A stretch of 24,994 bases of DNA from NCBI GenBank assembly GCA_016215705.1, contig JACRIR010000013.1:1-24994 (forward strand), read 5' to 3'. This DNA is from Candidatus Poribacteria bacterium. GTDB taxonomy: Bacteria > Abyssobacteria > SURF-5. The translations under genes were made by a program, and so were the position numbers. The notes beneath the pieces are model-generated. The model saw only the letters and a program-made list of their open reading frames with translations. It searched no databases and was not told where the DNA came from. Below, in pieces: positions 15,853 to 22,777 of the stretch. The stretch's first letter is position 1. The number at the start of each line of letters is the position of its first letter.

Positions 15853-15880
15853 CTATCCCATAATTGGCGAATCGGGATAG
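15853..15880 (+). terminator. Weak hairpin after the YgiQ gene
   Basis: CTATCCC (15853-15859) pairs with GGGATAG (15874-15880) around a 14-nt loop, 12 nt after the stop. No T-tract follows, so it may be a repeat remnant (GACTGTCCC family, compare 5391-5448) rather than a terminator. Confidence 0.3.
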
Positions 15881-15881
15881 C

Positions 15882-15941
15882 ATTCTGTAGACGCGAACCC
15901 TTTCCGCGTCGCGCGTGCGAATGAATTCGCGCCTGCAGAAT
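15882..15941. repeat. 60-bp imperfect inverted repeat
   Basis: ATTCTGTAGACGCGAA (15882-15897) pairs with TTCGCGCCTGCAGAAT (15926-15941), 13 of 16. It contains GCGAATGAATTCGC (15917-15930), which resembles the GGGCGC palindromes at 1735-1803, so it may be another member of that family. Confidence 0.55.
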
Positions 15942-16283
15942 TGCGGGACAAACCACGACAAGGATTCAGGGAATCAAGCATGTCGGCGAGCATCTCGAAT
16001 TCGGCGGATTCAGTGTCGGCTTGCCAGCAAATTCCTTATGTGGACAGTTATGTTCTGTTTGATGGATTTTTCAAGCATTGTTCAGGTAATTTGACGAAAT
16101 CCACAGAACACGAGATGTTTAGATTTGTCCAGAGTTGTTCAGATTATATCACAATTGTCAAAAACATGGTGGGCATAATTGTTGCCTATTGATCCGAAGG
16201 ACATTCACGCACAGTGTGTTCCGTTCTTGCTTAGAAGCCACATGCCGGAGAGGGGATGTCCGGTATTAAGAGGGAGTAACGCC

Positions 16284-16649
16284 ATGTCACTGCAAGGAAG
16301 GCTATTTGCAAGAGAATTCGTCAGTATCATGGCCGGGAATCTTGGAATAATTCTATTCCTATTCGGGATCATGTTGTTTATTGTGTTATATCCGCGTCTG
16401 GCTGAGAGCATGCAAGGTGATTCAAAGAATCTTAAGCTGATCGAAGAGGAAGTTGCGATGGATAACTTCCTGATTATTGGCAGGGAACTCAAGTCAAACA
16501 AGAATGTGGACCCTCAAGATGTTGCTTTCTATTTGAGTTTTGCCAATTCGCATTGGCATGAATGTGCGAAGAAGTTTGGTTCGAACGGGTTGCCTGCCCC
16601 CGAAATCGTAGCCAGGAGATTTGAAAAGAAATTCGTCTGGCCGAATTAG
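16284..16649 (+). CDS. Small membrane protein of unknown function
   Basis: A 121-residue protein that I do not recognise. One strong membrane helix lies near the N-terminus (about residues 17-37, LGIILFLFGIMLFIVLYPRL), followed by a soluble, charged C-terminal part of about 80 residues ending HECAKKFGSNGLPAPEIVAR. The ATG at 16284 is chosen because AGGGAG lies 8 nt upstream and the reading frame before it has no features. The topology suggests a single-pass anchor with a cytoplasmic or periplasmic tail. The neighbours give no functional clue: the YgiQ gene ends 440 bp upstream and the hydrolase gene converges on it. Confidence 0.6.
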   Translation: MSLQGRLFAREFVSIMAGNLGIILFLFGIMLFIVLYPRLAESMQGDSKNLKLIEEEVAMDNFLIIGRELKSNKNVDPQDVAFYLSFANSHWHECAKKFGSNGLPAPEIVARRFEKKFVWPN

Positions 16650-16707
16650 GAGATTGGAACACGAAGGGTCACATGGCGGAGAGACAAAGGGAAAAGGAAT
16701 CTCTCCC

Positions 16708-16735
16708 GAACCTCGGCGGTCTCTGCGGAAAAAGT
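16708..16735 (+). repeat. Family A-like remnant between convergent genes
   Basis: ACCTCGGCGGTCTCTGCGGA has the family A cadence. A 7-bp perfect stem (GGAGAGA/TCTCTCC, about 16678-16706) precedes it. There is no T-tract, so no terminator is claimed for the two converging genes. Confidence 0.35.
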
Positions 16736-16746
16736 TGGTTTTCGGC

Positions 16747-17712
16747 TCACCTATTTAGCTTCCAGACAAGCTTTCCCTCCTCTTTTTGAAGAGCGACTTT
16801 CCCCTGTTCCTGCAAGTACTTAAGGATTGTCAGGATTTGCATCATTTTCATGCCTTTGAGGGAGAACGGAGTTCCCGGCATGAGGGTGCTGAAGATTTCG
16901 GTGAGCGTCGCGTCGCGGCCAGAGAGGCAGCGAGTTACGTCGGTTACGTATCCGTGGGTATTCTTTATCAAGCGGTCGAACAATGCGCGCACGTTGTCTT
17001 TGCCGCGAACGGGGTCGCCGTGCGCCGGCAGGAAAACCTCGATGTCCATCGCCCGGACTTTATCGAGAGTGGCGAGACCATCGGGATAACTTGAATGCGG
17101 GTTATTGAGGTCTGCGCCCGAGCCGGTTTCGAGATCGGTCAGGTCGCCGCCGATAAGCGCCTTTTCGTCCGGGATGTAGTACGCCATGTGACCGGGAGAA
17201 TGACCGGGAGTATGGCATGCGACAACACGCACGCCGAAGTCCAGTTCCTCTCCGCCCTTGAGCGTTTCGTCGACGCGCAGGCCGCTATATGATCCTCCTA
17301 GGTACCAGAGAAGAACCCTGTAAACGATAGCAGGAGAGCCGAAGACCTCTTTGTAGAACTCGCCAATGTCAAGGAGGAGCGCCTTGAACGCAGCCTCTCG
17401 TGATTCTATGATTTGCTTTTCCCACGGATGAGCATAGACTTTTGCGCCGTATTTCGACTGGACGATGCAATCTCCGGAGATGTGGTCCCAGTGCGAGTGC
17501 GTGTGCAATATGGCGCGTGTTCGGCTGAGGTCCAAGCCGTCGGCCGCAGCATTCCTCGAGAGATCGCTGAACGCGCCGCCTACAACCAGCCCCGTATCGA
17601 ACATGACCTGGCGGTCGGTCTTCAGCACAATCACGTTGCATGAGCCTACTCCGCGCACGAGCTTAAGTTCCTCACGTCCTTTGTAGAAGTATACTCTGTC
17701 GCTGATTTTCAT
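16747..17712 (-). CDS. MBL-fold metallohydrolase with C-terminal helical domain
   Basis: A 321-residue metallo-beta-lactamase-fold hydrolase. The dinuclear metal motif is HTHSHWDH (His72, His74, Asp76, His77). Further ligands are His171 in CHTPGHSPGH and Asp190 in IGGD, and PAHGDPV supplies the last His region. After about residue 235 a helical, winged-helix-like tail (ILTILKYLQEQGKVALQK) resembles that of LACTB2/glyoxalase-II-like members. The substrate is unknown; thioesterase or lactonase activity is the usual guess for such proteins. GGAGACC lies before the ATG. It is transcribed divergently from the acetoacetate-decarboxylase-like gene. Confidence 0.88.
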   Translation of the reverse strand: MKISDRVYFYKGREELKLVRGVGSCNVIVLKTDRQVMFDTGLVVGGAFSDLSRNAAADGLDLSRTRAILHTHSHWDHISGDCIVQSKYGAKVYAHPWEKQIIESREAAFKALLLDIGEFYKEVFGSPAIVYRVLLWYLGGSYSGLRVDETLKGGEELDFGVRVVACHTPGHSPGHMAYYIPDEKALIGGDLTDLETGSGADLNNPHSSYPDGLATLDKVRAMDIEVFLPAHGDPVRGKDNVRALFDRLIKNTHGYVTDVTRCLSGRDATLTEIFSTLMPGTPFSLKGMKMMQILTILKYLQEQGKVALQKEEGKLVWKLNR

Positions 17713-18045
17713 TGTAGGTCTCCTCAGAAGATCGGGTCACGAATCGAGCGAATGCAACGAATCACGAATGACTCTCAAGAAGAAGGGGCAGAAGGGCAAG
17801 CATCGCCCTGTCTCCCGGGCCGCCACATGTGGCAATCAATAGCAGAACCGGAGTAAAAAGTCAAATTGGGAACGAATTTGGGGAGAGGAAGAAAGGGGGG
17901 AACCCCTTTTGCTGAATGGCCGGATGCGCGTTATATTATGTAAGCATTTGTGAAGAAACAACCGCGAGACAAGATGGATTTCCATCCCCGACGAGGTTGA
18001 GGACAAGCTCTCCGCGGGATTGGCAAAGAGAGTAGGAGAATTATC
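17713..18045. other. Divergent intergenic region with repeats
   Basis: This separates the divergent hydrolase and decarboxylase-like genes. Near the hydrolase it has four CGAAT units in 35 bp (about 17741-17769). Near 17893-17910 there is a G-run/C-run (AAAGGGGGGAACCCCTTTT). A candidate promoter for the plus-strand gene is listed separately. No gene is supported. Confidence 0.5.
17909..17937 (+). promoter_or_regulatory. Candidate promoter for the decarboxylase-like gene
   Basis: TTGCTG (17909-17914), a 17-bp spacer and TATATT (17932-17937). The -10 matches 5/6 and the -35 only 3/6. It predicts a leader of about 100 nt. Confidence 0.35.
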
Positions 18046-18834
18046 ATGGGTTTTATTAAAACAACTGATGAGATAGCGAAGGCATACCGCGAGACGGGAG
18101 AGTTTTATGACGCGGAAATGTTGACGGTAGTATGGGAGACGAGACAGGACGTAGTGAAGCATTTGCTGCCACCACCGCTCAAACCGACTGAAAGACCGCT
18201 TGCGGTTGCTTTTGTTGCGAACTATCCGAAGACTAATTTCGGCGTGAAGTATCTCGAGGGCGCGCTTTTTCTGCGGGCCGAGTTCAATGGTGAGAAGGGC
18301 CTGTATTGCCTGGGGATGCCGGTGACAAATGATATGGCGTTGGCGCTCGGGCGCGAGGTTTTCGGGTATCCCAAGAAGATTGCGAGAATCGAATTGAAGC
18401 GCAACGGAGAAGACGTGGAAGGCTGGACCGAGCGGCATGGTGTTCGTTTTTTCGAGATTCGCTCGAAACTGACCGGCAGATTCAACATCGAGGGGACTCA
18501 GAACATCTTTTCCGAGATACTGAGCTCCAACGGTGACACTGTAGTGGTGACTTTCAATTTCAAACATTTTCCTACGCCCGATGGAAGCGGATTCGACTAT
18601 AACCCGCGACTGGTGCGAGAAGAGGTCGAGTTCAGGCCCAACCTGATAGATGCCGGCGAGGCTGAGATAGCGCTCAAACCTTCCGACTTCGACCCATGGG
18701 CCGAGGTCGAGATCGTCAAGGTGTTGGGTTCCATCTACACGAGAGGCAACAACACGATGCGCAGAGGTAAGGTTGTCGCCGAAGCAGATGCCGCCGCATT
18801 TGCGCCGTACGCTTTTCTGAAGTGGGACATGTAA
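18046..18834 (+). CDS. Acetoacetate decarboxylase family protein
   Basis: A 262-residue ADC-fold protein. The Schiff-base motif GREVFGYPKKIARIEL is intact: Lys110 is the catalytic lysine by alignment with Lys115 of clostridial ADC, and the adjacent Lys111 is the pKa-lowering neighbour. Early family phrases (PPPLKPTERPLAVAFVANYP) are present. Activity is probably decarboxylation of a beta-keto acid or another Schiff-base reaction; many ADC-like proteins do not act on acetoacetate. TAGGAG lies 8 nt before the ATG. No CoA-transferase or thiolase is nearby, so solvent formation is not implied. The next gene in the same direction is the DUF2284 protein, 186 bp on. Confidence 0.9.
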   Translation: MGFIKTTDEIAKAYRETGEFYDAEMLTVVWETRQDVVKHLLPPPLKPTERPLAVAFVANYPKTNFGVKYLEGALFLRAEFNGEKGLYCLGMPVTNDMALALGREVFGYPKKIARIELKRNGEDVEGWTERHGVRFFEIRSKLTGRFNIEGTQNIFSEILSSNGDTVVVTFNFKHFPTPDGSGFDYNPRLVREEVEFRPNLIDAGEAEIALKPSDFDPWAEVEIVKVLGSIYTRGNNTMRRGKVVAEADAAAFAPYAFLKWDM

Positions 18835-18865
18835 CGGCATTTTAGATTCTGAATTGCAGAGGTAG

Positions 18866-18920
18866 TTTGCGATTCTTTGCCTTACGCCTTTGCGCGTTGG
18901 GTCTGCGATCCTTTGCGGCC
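18866..18920 (+). repeat. Family A-like repeat before the DUF2284 gene
   Basis: GTTTGCGATTCTTTGCCTTA, then CGCCTTTGCGCG and TCTGCGATCCTTTGCGGCC. The phrase GATCCTTTGCG also occurs at 848-858 at the amidotransferase start. It lies 100 bp upstream of the next ATG. Confidence 0.5.
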
Positions 18921-19020
18921 TAATGGAATGTTGTTGATTTGATTAGTCGCAAGACGGCATGATAGACTTGAAGTCGCCGCACGCTCTCCCGCAAGATTTA
19001 TTCGAGAAAGGACGATTCAC

Positions 19021-19551
19021 ATGGCGAAGGCAAAGAGAAAAGCCACCGTGAAACCCGAAATCAAGCGTTTACGCGAGCGCGCGCTCGAACTTGGAGCGAA
19101 GGAGGCGAAGGTCATTCCGGTGGATAGCGTCGTGACGGCGCCCTGGGTGAGGATGCGGTGCCAATACGGCTGCGCCGGTTATGGTCAACGGCTCTCGTGC
19201 CCGCCCTTCTCCCCCACCCCGGAGCACACGCAGAAAATACTCGATTCCTACAAGACCGGCATCTTAATGAAAGGCGAGCTTTGGAAGGTCAACCCGATCA
19301 TGGTTGCGCTTGAGCGCGAGGTGTTTCTTTCCGGTTTCTACAAGGCATGGTCGATGGGTGAAGGCCCATGCCACCAGTGCGAGGCGTGCGCGCTCAAGGC
19401 AGGATGCCGTTTCCCATCACAACTCAGACCCTCGATGGAAGCCTCCGGCATTGACGTTTTCAAGACTGTCAGGAACAACGGTTATGACATAGACGTCGTG
19501 AAGGACTACGATTGTCCGGCGCAGTATTTCGGGTTGGTGCTAGTGGAGTAA
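19021..19551 (+). CDS. DUF2284 Cys-rich metal-binding protein
   Basis: A 176-residue DUF2284 protein, full length. The signature is two Cys groups: MRCQYGCAGYGQRLSCPPF (about residues 41-60) and GPCHQCEACALKAGC (about 117-131). The family-typical ending FRPSMEASGID-like (LRPSMEASGIDVFKTV) follows. Members are predicted to bind a metal or Fe-S cluster and are common in anaerobes. No activity is established that I know of. AAAGGA lies 8 nt before the ATG. It may be co-transcribed with the decarboxylase-like gene, but a 186-bp gap with a repeat separates them. Confidence 0.85.
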   Translation: MAKAKRKATVKPEIKRLRERALELGAKEAKVIPVDSVVTAPWVRMRCQYGCAGYGQRLSCPPFSPTPEHTQKILDSYKTGILMKGELWKVNPIMVALEREVFLSGFYKAWSMGEGPCHQCEACALKAGCRFPSQLRPSMEASGIDVFKTVRNNGYDIDVVKDYDCPAQYFGLVLVE

Positions 19552-19571
19552 AATTCCTCTTTTGAAACTTC

Positions 19572-19611
19572 CAGCCGTTGGCTGCAGGGGCGCGTGGCCG
19601 TGCGCCCCTGC
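19572..19611. terminator. Double hairpin between converging transcription units
   Basis: CAGCC-GTT-GGCTG (19572-19584) abuts a perfect 10-bp stem GCAGGGGCGC/GCGCCCCTGC with an 8-nt loop (19584-19611). It lies 20 nt after the DUF2284 stop and 28 nt after the minus-strand small ORF. No T-tract exists on either strand, so it may work only as an mRNA-end stabiliser. The GGGGCGC arms relate it to the palindromes at 1735-1803. Confidence 0.4.
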
Positions 19612-19638
19612 GGTATCGTGTCAGTCTCTAATTCCGTT

Positions 19639-19812
19639 TCATTCCGTTCCCGCCAGAACTCCAATCGCATCGCGCTTAGTATTGATTCCATGAATGCAAT
19701 AGCATTTGCCGCAATCGGAGCATGTGTCTATCCCCAGGTTTCGCGCCTGTTGGCGGCGATCCAGCGTGAAGTCATACGATATCAATTCTGAGGAGCAACA
19801 CGGGCTATGCAT
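19639..19812 (-). CDS. 57-residue Cys-rich small protein (possible Fe-S subunit)
   Basis: A short ORF that overlaps the last 31 bases of the flavoprotein gene in another frame. It starts with an ATG preceded by AAGGA at 7-nt spacing, which is a good ribosome site lying inside the flavoprotein gene. The product has a CxxCxxCxC cluster (Cys31, 34, 37, 39 in TCSDCGKCYCIHG) plus Cys5 and Cys6, and ends IGVLAGTE. I do not recognise the family. The spacing could bind a 4Fe-4S cluster or zinc. The overlap suggests translational coupling and a partner role, for example electron transfer to the flavin. An alternative is the remnant of a longer C-terminal extension lost by frameshift. Confidence 0.45.
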   Translation of the reverse strand: MHSPCCSSELISYDFTLDRRQQARNLGIDTCSDCGKCYCIHGINTKRDAIGVLAGTE

Positions 19813-21458
19813 TCGCCGTCCTTCGATTCTGTAATGACGTTGTATATTGGTTGCTTGTCATCACGCTCGGGGAAATCGGCCCTTACATGCGCGCCTCTTG
19901 ACTCCTTGCGTTCGAGGGCCGATACTACTATTGCCTCAGCCGATTGAATCATGTGAGCCAACTCGATCGCATCGATAACCTCCGAGTTGTAGTTCTTGAT
20001 CTTTGAGACGCGAAGGCTTTTCGCCGCGCTCGCAAGACTTCTGATCTGTTCGAGCGCCTCCGCCAAACCACGCTCGTCACGCAATGGGCCGACTTTCTCC
20101 CACATGAGTTTTTGGAGCCTGCGTTTCAGATCAATGGGACGATTTGTTCCCGATGAGCCTGAAAGCGACTCCAATTTCTCGAGTGGTTCCCTAGCAACCG
20201 CCGCGTCGGCGAATGAGCGCTCCTTCGCCTCGCGCGCGGCTGTTTGGCCGGCGCGCTTTCCGAAAACGAACACCTCCGTGAGCGAAGTAGAGCCCAGCCT
20301 GTTGCCGCCCATGACGCCGCCTTGCGCCTGTCCGCAAGCATACAGTCCAGGGATTCGAGCGCGGCACCACTCATCGGTCTTTATTCCCCCCATGTTGTAG
20401 TGGACTGCAGGCAAGACGTCCCATGGTTCCTCGAGGTTAGCCGCTTTTTCTCCGTATGCCTTGCGCACAATGTCGAGGAAGACGCCCGCAAGCTTCTTCA
20501 TCATCGCGAAGAAAATCTCCCCACCGGGCGACTCGATATTGGGTCTGAGGTCGAGGATCAGGCCGCCGTGTTCCGTGGCTCCGCCGCGGCTGATTTCTTC
20601 CATCATCACTCTCGAGACAGCGGCCCGGGTCATCGGCATGATATTTTCGAGCACAAGCTCGCCCTTGTTGTTGAAGAGCTTGCCGTAAGGGCCTGCCATT
20701 GCGGGCTCGCCGCACGGAGCGCCGAGCATCGAAGCGGGATACGTGACGGCGAACGGGATGAACTGCACCTGTTCCATGTCCACAAGGTCCGCGCCGGCCT
20801 TGAGAGCGAGGCCGAAGCTGTCGCCGCTTACTGACGGCATACAATCGGTGTGGGGATAGTAGAGCGCTCCCGCGCCACCGGCTGCAATAATCGTGGATTT
20901 CGCCAAGAGCGCGACGGGCTCACCGGAAACCGTCCGGACCGCAACGGCTCCCGCAACTTCTCCGTCACGCACGATAATTTCCGAGCAAACCGCCTCTTCG
21001 ACAACATCAATGTTCGCGCGAGCGGCGGCAGATCGCATGGTGTGCCCCATCGAGATTCCGACTCCGGGACTGGAGATGGCCCGGGAAATGCTGTGGCCGC
21101 CGGGAGGCACCATGTGTATTTTCAGTTTTCCTTCCTCGTCACGGCTGAAAATGTGGCCGAAGCTTTCAAATGTGACAGTCGCATCGAGGGCATCATGAAC
21201 CAATGCGCGCACGAGCTTCGGGTCATTCAGCCCCTCGCCGCCGCGTATCATATCTTCGGCGAATTGCTCTTCGCTGTCGCCGATGCTCGTATCGGGCGCG
21301 GTCGACATGACGCCGAGAGAGATGCGCGTATCGCCGTATCCGAGAGGCTCCTTCGATACAATGGTCACACTTGCGCCTGCCGCTGCGGCCGCGGCTGCGG
21401 CAGTAACGCCAGCGCCGCCGGAACCGATTACAAGCACATCTGATCTCTTTGTCTGCAT
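19782..21458 (-). CDS. FAD-dependent flavoprotein (fumarate reductase/SDH-A family)
   Basis: A 558-residue flavoprotein of the fumarate reductase / L-aspartate oxidase superfamily, likely transferring hydride to or from an enoate-type substrate. The FAD motif VLVIGSGGAGVTAA is at residues 8-21. PPGGHSISRAIS matches the substrate His region. GLYACGQAQGGVMGGNRLGS and TSLTEVFVFGKRAG form the second FAD block, and a C-terminal helical domain follows. The SDH-type covalent-FAD His-Thr is absent (GYGDTRISLG there), so FAD is probably non-covalent. The ATG at 21458 is preferred over the TTG at 21491, whose ribosome-site spacing is too short. No anchor or classic iron-sulfur subunit adjoins; the small Cys-rich ORF at its 3' end may serve. 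It lies 273 bp after the SDR gene. Confidence 0.88.
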   Translation of the reverse strand: MQTKRSDVLVIGSGGAGVTAAAAAAAAGASVTIVSKEPLGYGDTRISLGVMSTAPDTSIGDSEEQFAEDMIRGGEGLNDPKLVRALVHDALDATVTFESFGHIFSRDEEGKLKIHMVPPGGHSISRAISSPGVGISMGHTMRSAAARANIDVVEEAVCSEIIVRDGEVAGAVAVRTVSGEPVALLAKSTIIAAGGAGALYYPHTDCMPSVSGDSFGLALKAGADLVDMEQVQFIPFAVTYPASMLGAPCGEPAMAGPYGKLFNNKGELVLENIMPMTRAAVSRVMMEEISRGGATEHGGLILDLRPNIESPGGEIFFAMMKKLAGVFLDIVRKAYGEKAANLEEPWDVLPAVHYNMGGIKTDEWCRARIPGLYACGQAQGGVMGGNRLGSTSLTEVFVFGKRAGQTAAREAKERSFADAAVAREPLEKLESLSGSSGTNRPIDLKRRLQKLMWEKVGPLRDERGLAEALEQIRSLASAAKSLRVSKIKNYNSEVIDAIELAHMIQSAEAIVVSALERKESRGAHVRADFPERDDKQPIYNVITESKDGECIARVAPQN

Positions 21459-21523
21459 CTCACCAAGCCCCTTCTCGAATCTGTTCCACAATTCCTTTTT
21501 TTCACCCCGCCCCTTTTTTCAGA

Positions 21524-21568
21524 AAATCCCCCTCGCCCCCCTTTTTCAAAGGGGGGAAGGGGGGATTT
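21524..21568. repeat. C/G-rich hairpin repeat, second copy
   Basis: Left arm AAAT-CCCCC-TCG-CCCCCC-TTT (21524-21544), right arm AAA-GGGGGG-AA-GGGGGG-ATTT (21548-21568). This is the same family as 3175-3213. It lies in the leader between the SDR and flavoprotein genes, upstream of the latter's start. Confidence 0.7.
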
Positions 21569-21590
21569 ATGAAGCATCCAGTCATCCACA

Positions 21591-21674
21591 ATACAATTGC
21601 CGGCGCTGTCTATTTAGATACAATTGCGGGCGCATTGTCTATTGGGCGCAATTGCCAGCGCGTTGTCCCTTGAC
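21591..21674. repeat. Three imperfect tandem 27-29-bp units
   Basis: Units start at 21591, 21618 and 21647 and share the pattern CAATTGC-SRGCGC-N-TGTC. The first two begin ATACAATTGC and end CTATT. Units 1 and 2 are closest; unit 3 has diverged at its ends. They lie between the SDR stop and the flavoprotein start, a position for a regulator site or a repeat remnant. Confidence 0.6.
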
Positions 21675-21731
21675 AGAAGATTCAACCACAAACCAGAAAC
21701 CATAGACCCGCGACTCGCAACTCTCTTGGCG

Positions 21732-22574
21732 CTACCACCCCATTATTTTGTCTATGTCTCTGGCAATTTCTTGCGGGGTCCACATGCCGTCCTTCTTGAG
21801 TCCCTCGTTGTTCTTGACCTCCAGCATCGAGATATGCGGCCCGCGGATGAGGAAGAACTTCCCCGTCACATCTTTGGCAAGGTCGGAGGCAAGGAACACA
21901 AGCACGGGCGAGATATGCGCAGGATCAAGCTCACCTTCCGTAAGGTTTGCGAAGAAAGGCAAATCCTCGGTCATTCGCGTCTTTGCTACCGGGACGAGGG
22001 CGTTGACCGTTATTCCGCTCTTCGCAAGCTCGAGCGCGCACACGCGGGTGAAGCCCGCGATGCCCGCCTTGGCCGCGCCGTAATTGGACTGTCCGAAATT
22101 GCCGAGCAGGCCGGAAGTTGAGCTGGTGTTGATTATGCGGCCGCCCTGCCCCTGATCCTTCATGAAAGCGGCCGCAGGCTGCGTGCACGCGAACGTGCCT
22201 TTCAGATGCACGGCAATAACGGCGTCCCACATGTTTTCTTCCATCTTGAGTAAAGTCTTGTCTCTCAGGATGCCCGCATTATTGACAAGGATATCGAGCC
22301 GCCCGAACTTGTCGACGGCGGTCTTCACTATGTTCTTGCCGCCTTCCATGCTTGAGACGCTGTCATAATTCGCGACGGCCTGCCCACCCAAAGCTTCGAT
22401 CTCATCGACGACCTTGTCGGCCATCGATTTGGCAGCGCCGGTACCGCTGCGGTCGCCTCCAACGTCGTTGACGACCACCTTTGCGCCTTCTTTTGCGAGC
22501 GCGAGGGCATGGCATCGGCCTATGCCGCCGCCGGAACCTGTAACAATCGCGACTTTTCCATCAAGCAGTCCCAT
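21732..22574 (-). CDS. SDR-family dehydrogenase (MFE-2-like)
   Basis: A 280-residue short-chain dehydrogenase/reductase. The NAD(P) motif is TGSGGGIG (residues 12-19). Asp37 in VVNDVGGD favours NAD. NNAG is at 98-101, and the catalytic set is Ser152, Tyr165 and Lys169 in NYGAAK. VVVNDVGGDRSGTG and the DKVVDEIEALGG stretch resemble the 3-hydroxyacyl-CoA dehydrogenase domain of MFE-2 and related enzymes, so a hydroxyacyl-CoA or hydroxy-acid substrate is plausible but not shown. The C-terminal 40 residues (after LASDLAKDVTGKFFLIRG) extend past the usual SDR end. GGGAGGAGA lies 6 nt before the ATG at 22574, which is why that start is preferred over one 33 bp upstream. It is the first gene of the SDR-flavoprotein unit. 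Confidence 0.9.
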   Translation of the reverse strand: MGLLDGKVAIVTGSGGGIGRCHALALAKEGAKVVVNDVGGDRSGTGAAKSMADKVVDEIEALGGQAVANYDSVSSMEGGKNIVKTAVDKFGRLDILVNNAGILRDKTLLKMEENMWDAVIAVHLKGTFACTQPAAAFMKDQGQGGRIINTSSTSGLLGNFGQSNYGAAKAGIAGFTRVCALELAKSGITVNALVPVAKTRMTEDLPFFANLTEGELDPAHISPVLVFLASDLAKDVTGKFFLIRGPHISMLEVKNNEGLKKDGMWTPQEIARDIDKIMGW

Positions 22575-22605
22575 GTGAGTTCTCCTCCCTTCGGATTTTG
22601 TCCGC

Positions 22606-22650
22606 AACCTAGAGTGAGTCAGCAGGTAAATCGGAACCTAAGTAAACCTA
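22606..22650. promoter_or_regulatory. Three AACCTA sites in the SDR leader
   Basis: AACCTA occurs at 22606-22611, 22635-22640 and 22645-22650. The last two are exactly 10 bp apart, one helical turn, just downstream of the predicted start. They could be a repressor site, though chance is not excluded for a 6-mer. Confidence 0.25.
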
Positions 22651-22676
22651 TTGCCGGGGCGTTTAGAGGTGGCTCA

Positions 22677-22705
22677 ATTCTATTGGCTTTTGTCTCAGGT
22701 GTCAA
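22677..22705 (-). promoter_or_regulatory. Near-consensus sigma-70 promoter of the SDR-flavoprotein unit
   Basis: On the minus strand a perfect TTGACA (22700-22705), a 17-bp spacer and TAGAAT (22677-22682, 5/6). It predicts a start near 22670 and a leader of about 95 nt to the ATG at 22574. It is the best promoter match seen in the window. Confidence 0.65.
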
Positions 22706-22777
22706 GGGGCGATTGTTCTCGCCGCGGAGGGTCACCCGGCGAGAGTTGCGTCGCCGTGCAAAGATGTGGGTTTTCGC

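Larger units (their letters stand above)
15842..16283. other. Gene-poor spacer with inverted repeats
   Basis: The first 100 bp hold two inverted repeats, described separately. The rest is AT-richer than its neighbours. A 70-residue ORF from an ATG at 15980 (to 16192), with AGGGAA upstream, is possible but has no recognisable feature and is not called. Nothing else is supported. Confidence 0.45.

Noticed and set aside
15980-16192. 70-residue plus-strand ORF with AGGGAA upstream
   Set aside because: A ribosome-like site is present, but composition is unremarkable and no domain, membrane segment or conserved motif is visible. Left as part of the spacer.
17836-18840. 334-residue minus-strand ORF
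   Set aside because: It is antisense to the acetoacetate-decarboxylase-like gene, which has a full family motif (GYPKK) and a good ribosome site. The antisense protein shows no recognisable fold features.
20244-21443. Two ~196-residue plus-strand ORFs
   Set aside because: Antisense shadows of the flavoprotein gene, caused by its GC-rich codons.
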